DNA of 64,000 nucleotides, taken from NCBI RefSeq assembly GCF_002127325.2, contig NC_035435.2, positions 12,593,893 through 12,657,892 on the forward strand, read 5' to 3'. Source of the DNA: Helianthus annuus. Taxonomy: Eukaryota > Streptophyta > Magnoliopsida > Asterales > Asteraceae. Of this stretch, positions 59,601-64,000 are shown one piece after another. Position 1 is the first letter of the stretch, and each line of letters begins with the position of its first letter. Under the pieces are notes generated by a model. The model was given only the letters and a program-made list of their open reading frames with translations, was not told the origin of the DNA and made no database searches. The position numbers and the translations under genes are program-made.

Positions 59601-60121
59601 AGGCGCTTTGGGCTTTCCGTACGGCTTACAAAACGCCTATTGGGACTACTCCCTTTAGGCTTGTTTACGGAAAGGCATGCCATTTACCGGTGGAGTTGGA
59701 GCATAAAGCGATGTGGGCTCTAAAAACCGTAAATCTGGACTTAAAAACCGGAGGTGAAGCCCGGTTTCTCCAGATTCATGAATTGGAAGAGCTGCGATAA
59801 CACGCTTATGAAAGCTCCGTGTTGTACAAGGAGCGCACAAAGAGATTGCACGATAAATGCTTGAAGGACCACAAAGAAGTCCAAGCGGGCGATCTTGTTC
59901 CTCTTTACAACCCGCGGTTGCGCTTATTTCCCGGGAAGCTTCATTCACGTTGGACAGGACCATACACAGTTAAAGAGGTATTTCCGTACGGGACTGTTGC
60001 AATAGAGAACGCGGACGGCGTTATTTTCAAGGTGAATGGGCATCGTTTGAAACTATACGTTGTCGGGCCGATAGAGTCGGTGGTGGAGGTCATCGAGCTC
60101 CAAACCCCGCACACATTATAA
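56609..60121 (+). pseudogene. Protease to integrase of element B (broken)
   Basis: This continues the protease split by F (DFVILDLDEDSRVPLILGRPF, about 56770-56840). A stop lies near 56739. TAG codons at 57423 and 57714 and a frame change near 57865 interrupt reverse transcriptase (VCIDYRKLND near 57645, YRRMPFG near 57850, [11 protein letters not shown] near 57950). From 57899 to 59800 one open frame carries the rest of reverse transcriptase, RNase H ([24 protein letters not shown]), the integrase zinc region (HCHEG ... CNACQR, about 59020-59160) and the integrase core ([32 protein letters not shown], 59236-59450). A stop at 59798 precedes the conserved C-terminal segment ending at 60121. 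Confidence 0.92.
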
Positions 60122-60409
60122 GTGTGGGGAGGAGAGAGTCTACGCTACTGACTCGCGGATTAAAAATGTAGCAAGAGCGTCAAAAGCGCTTTAGTGGTAG
60201 TATCGTCTTTTTATGTATTTTTCTAGTTTTAGTGTAATTTTGGAGTGTTTGGTAGTTTCCATTAGTTTGTACAGTTTTTGTACGTGCCAAGTGAAGGGTC
60301 TACGTGGGAATATTGTTAAAACATGTTGCGGATAGTAAAAATGGTGAAAAACGGCGAAAAAGGTTGCTGAATCTGCATTCTGCAGAAAACAGACACATCT
60401 GCAGCTGTG

Positions 60410-60596
60410 GCACGCCCGTTCCGTGGGTCGCACGACCGTGCGTTTGCGGCTAGGCCGGCACCTTGAGTCGCACCCCCGGTGCAGTTCCGAGATCGACGTG
60501 CCAGAGTGACAAGGGTTCGGTGATGCACGACTGTGCGAGGTGTCGCACGCCCGTGCGTGAGGCTGAGGGCAGTTTTGTCATTTGGTAGTATAAATA
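60410..60596 (+). promoter_or_regulatory. Internal promoter of B before the extra ORF
   Basis: Palindrome pairs start at 60410/60430 and 60525/60545, both exactly 20 bp apart. TATAAATA is at 60589-60596, 32 bp after the last palindrome. The following 100 bases look like a 5' untranslated exon and end in CGCACG|GTATGT. The same motif and TATA arrangement exists in the B LTR at 23622-23675. I infer an independent start for the extra ORF. Confidence 0.65.
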
Positions 60597-60701
60597 CCCT
60601 CATCTGCAGCCCCATTCACCATTCGCGAAAACCCTAGTCGCACCAGCCGTTCCAGAGCGTTTTTGCCTCAAATCGCACGGTTTCATACATTTCATCGCAC
60701 G

Positions 60702-61222
60702 GTATGTTTTTTCTTGTAGATTTCTTGTTTTATCTTTGTCTAGGTTAGATTTATCCGATTCTTCAAGGATTCTCTAGGGTTCTCTTCATAAACAAATCGA
60801 AACCCTAGCCCTTGCTAGAATAATTTGTCTCGTGAACACCCGGTTGACCTTCCGACCCCTGTTGGCCCAAAACTTGTTGAAATTTTGCAAAAATCAAGCT
60901 GTTCATAGTTCAGGGGTTCGAAATCTGCAGAATCGGGGTCGCACGGACGTTCCTTGTATGGAACGGTCGTGCCTGGCCGGCTGTTCACGATTGATCACTG
61001 TTGGCTCGGTGTTGCACGGTCGTGCCATTGGTCGCACGCCGTGCGGATACGACAAATACCGGCCATCTGTGCTGATACTCGGTGACGCACGACCGTGCAT
61101 CTCGTCGCATGACCCTGCGACAGGCCCAGATCAGAATAACATAATCTTCATAACTGTGTGCTCGGCTGTTTTTGTTTGAAATTTTTTATGCTCCTTTCAT
61201 TCTAACAATATTCCTCATACAG
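60702..61222 (+). other. Candidate intron upstream of the B extra ORF
   Basis: Donor G|GTATGT is at 60702. Acceptor CTCATACAG ends at 61222 directly before ATG, with a TTCTAACA branch-like word at 61199-61206. Length is 521 nt. It contains three palindrome pairs (60941/60961, 61014/61034, 61087/61107), all 20 bp apart. The arrangement mirrors the intron in D. Confidence 0.7.
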
Positions 61223-62569
61223 ATGGATCATCCCTTCCTTCAATTCGACCCCGAAGACGAGCAAGAAAATTTGTGCATCCCGACACTTCACGCCTTGTGG
61301 AATAGGCGAGGGCGGTTTGGTGTCCCTAGGAGGCTTGATTGGGATGTCATGGCTGAACTAAATCAGCGTGAATGTCTAGAAAACATGTTGACGGTCCCAC
61401 TCGTGCGTCTAGTCAATATCAACCGCCCAATTTACCTAGAGCTTACGCTTGAGTTTTTCGCCACCTATTCATACGAGAAGCCTAAAGCGCATAAAGTCCC
61501 CAACTTCCGCCATAAAAAGAGGGTAAATTTCAGACCGGGCGGTCGTTGGCACAATTGGACGGTGGGAAGGTTGGGGCGAAGACTAGGAATCTACACCGAC
61601 AAGGATATGGATTCCGAGTTCTTCACAGATGAATTCACCTTCCCCAGCGAACTTGATCGGGGCGACTTTTGGGCACAAATTGCGGTTGGAGACCCATATG
61701 ACCTTCGGATGTCAAAGGCCTCAAGGTTAGGCGACCCATTGCACAGAGTCATGCACCATATATTTAGTCATACCATATGCGGGCGCATGGACAGTTTAGG
61801 CAACTGTCCAACACCGGATCTTGTTTTTCTATATGCGCTAGCGGAGGGGGCACATATAAACTTCGCTGCACGGATGGCTGAGTATTTCATAAATAGTTCC
61901 GGTCACACCCCCAACAGTCAAATTCATGGGGGTCAGTATGTGACTCAGATCGCATATGGTATGGGGTTGATGACAGACGAGGTAGTTGAGGGTCTTACGA
62001 TGGTGACTGAGGGCGTATTTGTTGACATCCGTTCGTTGAAGGCGATGGGGGTTATCGCAGAAACGGATCATGGGGATAGGTTGAGGGGGCTCAACAACGA
62101 GGTCTGGGACCCGTTGCCCCCACTTCCAGCAGAGGATGAGGATATAGACATGGAGGAGCAGCACGAGTAGCACCAGCCACACACACCACCACACCAGCCA
62201 CAGACACTACCACATTCACCGCAGCACCATGGTTACCACCACCAGGAGTGGCCCGAGGGCATCCCCTCATACCCTGAGTTCTACCAGCAGTTCCAACAAA
62301 TGCAGGTTAACCAGGAGCAGCATGGGATTTATATTGTCCAGATTAGGACTAGTCAGGACCAGATCAGGGCTACTCAAGATCGGATTAGGGCAAACCAGGA
62401 CAGCTTGCACCAGGGAGTGCAAGTTGGGTTCTCATACCTGTTCGGGGAAATGCATCATGCCTATCCCGACTACTTTCAGCATCCTCCACAGTTCCCACCC
62501 TGGAACCCGCCTGGGTATGGAGATGCAGGCCCGTCCTTCACGAGAGATGATGCTAGTGACGATGATTAG
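61223..62569 (+). pseudogene. Extra 3' ORF of Athila-like element B (one in-frame TAG)
   Basis: The ATG abuts the splice acceptor. The frame is open for 315 codons to a TAG (62168-62170), then continues in the same phase for another 133 codons to 62569. Residues about 30-290 form a domain comparable in pattern to that of D (LELTLEFFATYSY, LGRRLGIYTDKD, RLGDPLHRVMHHIFSHT). After the TAG come a His/Pro/Gln-rich linker, heptad-like repeats (TSQDQIRATQDRIRANQD) and an acidic tail (DDASDDD). D shows the same order: domain, helices, acid tail. No signal peptide or membrane span is visible. It lies where Athila ORF-1 or env-like proteins occur. Function is unknown. Confidence 0.7.
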
Positions 62570-64000
62570 GAGACGGTGGAGTTGATCGTTGGTGGTTTTA
62601 GTTGTTATTTCAGTACTTTGTTTCTTTCAGGTGTTCATTTTGGTTGTTATGTCAAACACCCTCGGTTATGTATTTTTTTATTTTTTTTTCTAGACACTTC
62701 ATTTAGTTGTTTTGTCTATGTTCGGATACTTAGTACTTATATTTATGTAAATTATGGTTTGTTTGAGTTTATATTGCCTATGCTTCTGTTTTGTTTTGCT
62801 GTGCCTTGTGACATACTTGCAGATTTTGGCGAGCATATCTTGGATCGGAGCACACCACGGAATACAGCTTGTAAGTCTCGTTTCATCAGAAATCATCTTG
62901 AGGGGAGTACTATTATCCTTTTTCTCTATATTTCGGGTTTCGCATTGGGGACAATGCGAAGTTCAAGTGTAAGGAGGGGGTTAACTTTGTTTGTCCTCTA
63001 AAAAAATCAGAAAATTCAGAAAAATTCATTCAAAAATATCAGTATCTTGTACATATTTTTAGTAATAAACCGGTTGGTTGTGTTTTAGAAATATTTGGAC
63101 TTGATAAAAACTCGACAAGCAAAATAAATTTTGAAAAGAAAACCGGAAAGCGTGACAAAAAAAGAAAGACTTGCACAATAGTTTTCACACTTTTACCCAT
63201 TCCTTCCGTTACGTGAGCGTATTTGAGCCTTGATATTGTTATATATTTGTTCATTTCGGAGTAGGAGTGAGCCGGATGTCATGAGTAATTTAGAACTTGT
63301 CACTAGTATGCTTGTTAAGACCATAAACTTGCGGAATTGTGTAGAAGTGATAGAGGTACCTAGATTACCACTTTGTTGTTAGCCTTATTCTTTGTGTCAT
63401 GTTTCCCGTAAACCTTACATTACCCTTTAGGATTAACCATGTCGAGCCTTCCCGTTTACCTTTGTCTACCCAATATTATCGCCCACTTAGTCATATTTAG
63501 CCTTTTTATGTTTTAAACATTTTAGTGTTGAAACTCAGTCAAAGTAATCGTTTAACTTGCGCTTGTTATAGTTTATTATTCATTATATAAATCCATTAGT
63601 TTGAAAAAAAAACATAAAATAAAACACCCTAAAATAGGGTGAAGTAGACAAAATTCGAGCAATTTTGAGTGATAAAATGATGAAATCTTGTTTATGAGCT
63701 CGTTGTCGCATAAGTCGCCTTCTTATGGCATTTGCATGTATAGTTTTGTTGTATTGCGCTTGTTAAACGTAACTACCGAGTTTTAACCATTTCGCCACTT
63801 TAAATATCCATTTCCATACCCTTCGCCCAAGCCTAACGTTAAAACCCACAAAGACCTCTTGATTTACACTTTTTCGCATGTTAGTTTGTGGAGACGAGAT
63901 CTTATGACAAGCTTATGATATTACACATTTCATTGACATGGCATTGAGTGTTTGCATGTACACATTTTATGTATGTTTCACAAATAAAGCCGAGTGTATG
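62570..64000 (+). other. 3' noncoding region of element B up to the window edge
   Basis: No gene is seen. A GGGGACAATGCG...AAGTGTAAGGAGGGG block at 62946-62980 resembles the second polypurine-like tract of D. Words shared with D's 3' region (TTGAGCCTT near 63223, TAGAACTTGTCAC near 63291) support a common ancestry of these untranslated regions. No palindrome pairs and no LTR start are seen before 64000. Confidence 0.6.

Larger units (their letters stand above)
23106..64000 (+). mobile_element. Element B: Athila-like Ty3/gypsy retrotransposon, interrupted by E and F, right end outside the window
   Basis: The 5' LTR (23106-24991) is followed by a tRNA-Asp primer site, gag, a gag-protease fragment at 42490-42626, protease to integrase at 56609-60121, and an extra ORF at 61223-62569. 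The coding frame of the gag-protease segment continues across both insertions once E and F and one TSD copy each are set aside, which proves the nesting. About 11.75 kb of its own sequence lies in the window. No second LTR is seen before 64000. Confidence 0.9.

Noticed and set aside
23106..64000. Endogenous pararetrovirus
   Set aside because: LTRs, tRNA primer sites, integrase and target-site duplications are present. No movement protein or coat-protein order typical of caulimovirids is seen.

Overview
The window is plant nuclear DNA made almost entirely of nested LTR retrotransposons. I see no ordinary host gene, rRNA, tRNA gene or CRISPR. The protein style points to the sunflower family (Asteraceae): SIRE-like copia gag and reverse transcriptase with a long 3' extra ORF, Athila-type gypsy elements with tRNA-Asp primer sites, and a Tekay-type chromovirus. 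The species cannot be fixed from the sequence alone.

Nesting, left to right. (1) 1-1837 is the 3' part of a gypsy LTR cut by the window edge, followed by another decayed LTR-like stretch to about 3130. (2) Element A, an old copia relic, is split into 3131-3794 and 21477-23105. (3) Element C, copia, 3795-21476 (TSD TTGG), sits inside A's reverse transcriptase region. (4) Element D, Athila-like gypsy, 8280-20178 (TSD GTAT), sits inside C. (5) Element B, a second Athila-like gypsy, starts at 23106 inside A's 3' LTR and runs off the right edge. (6) Element E, SIRE-like copia, 27337-42489 (TSD TATAT), sits inside B's gag-protease region. (7) Element F, Tekay chromovirus on the minus strand, 42627-56608 (TSD TGACT), sits inside B only 137 bp further on. 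By-eye LTR divergence is about 3.6% for C, 2.0% for D, 0.7% for F and 0.45% for E, which agrees with the nesting order.

All pol genes are broken by stops or frameshifts. F has a single stop in integrase plus a broken extra ORF. The longest intact gene is E's 3' extra ORF (about 1200 codons). It appears to have its own TATA promoter, a canonical intron and an in-frame start at 37375.

The main novelty is a shared regulatory architecture. Each element carries its own short word, usually a GC-rich palindrome. It lies just upstream of the TATA box in the LTR. In several elements it recurs in the leader before gag, just upstream of a second, internal TATA box before the extra ORF, and inside that ORF's candidate intron. 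In the three gypsy families the palindromes come as pairs with a fixed, family-specific spacing (20 bp in B, 21 bp in D, 23 bp in F), while the sequence between them varies. Two RNA-structure candidates also show compensatory changes: four hairpins with one constant hexaloop in F (51551-51655), and a GGAA-tetraloop module conserved in the 3' regions of C and E.
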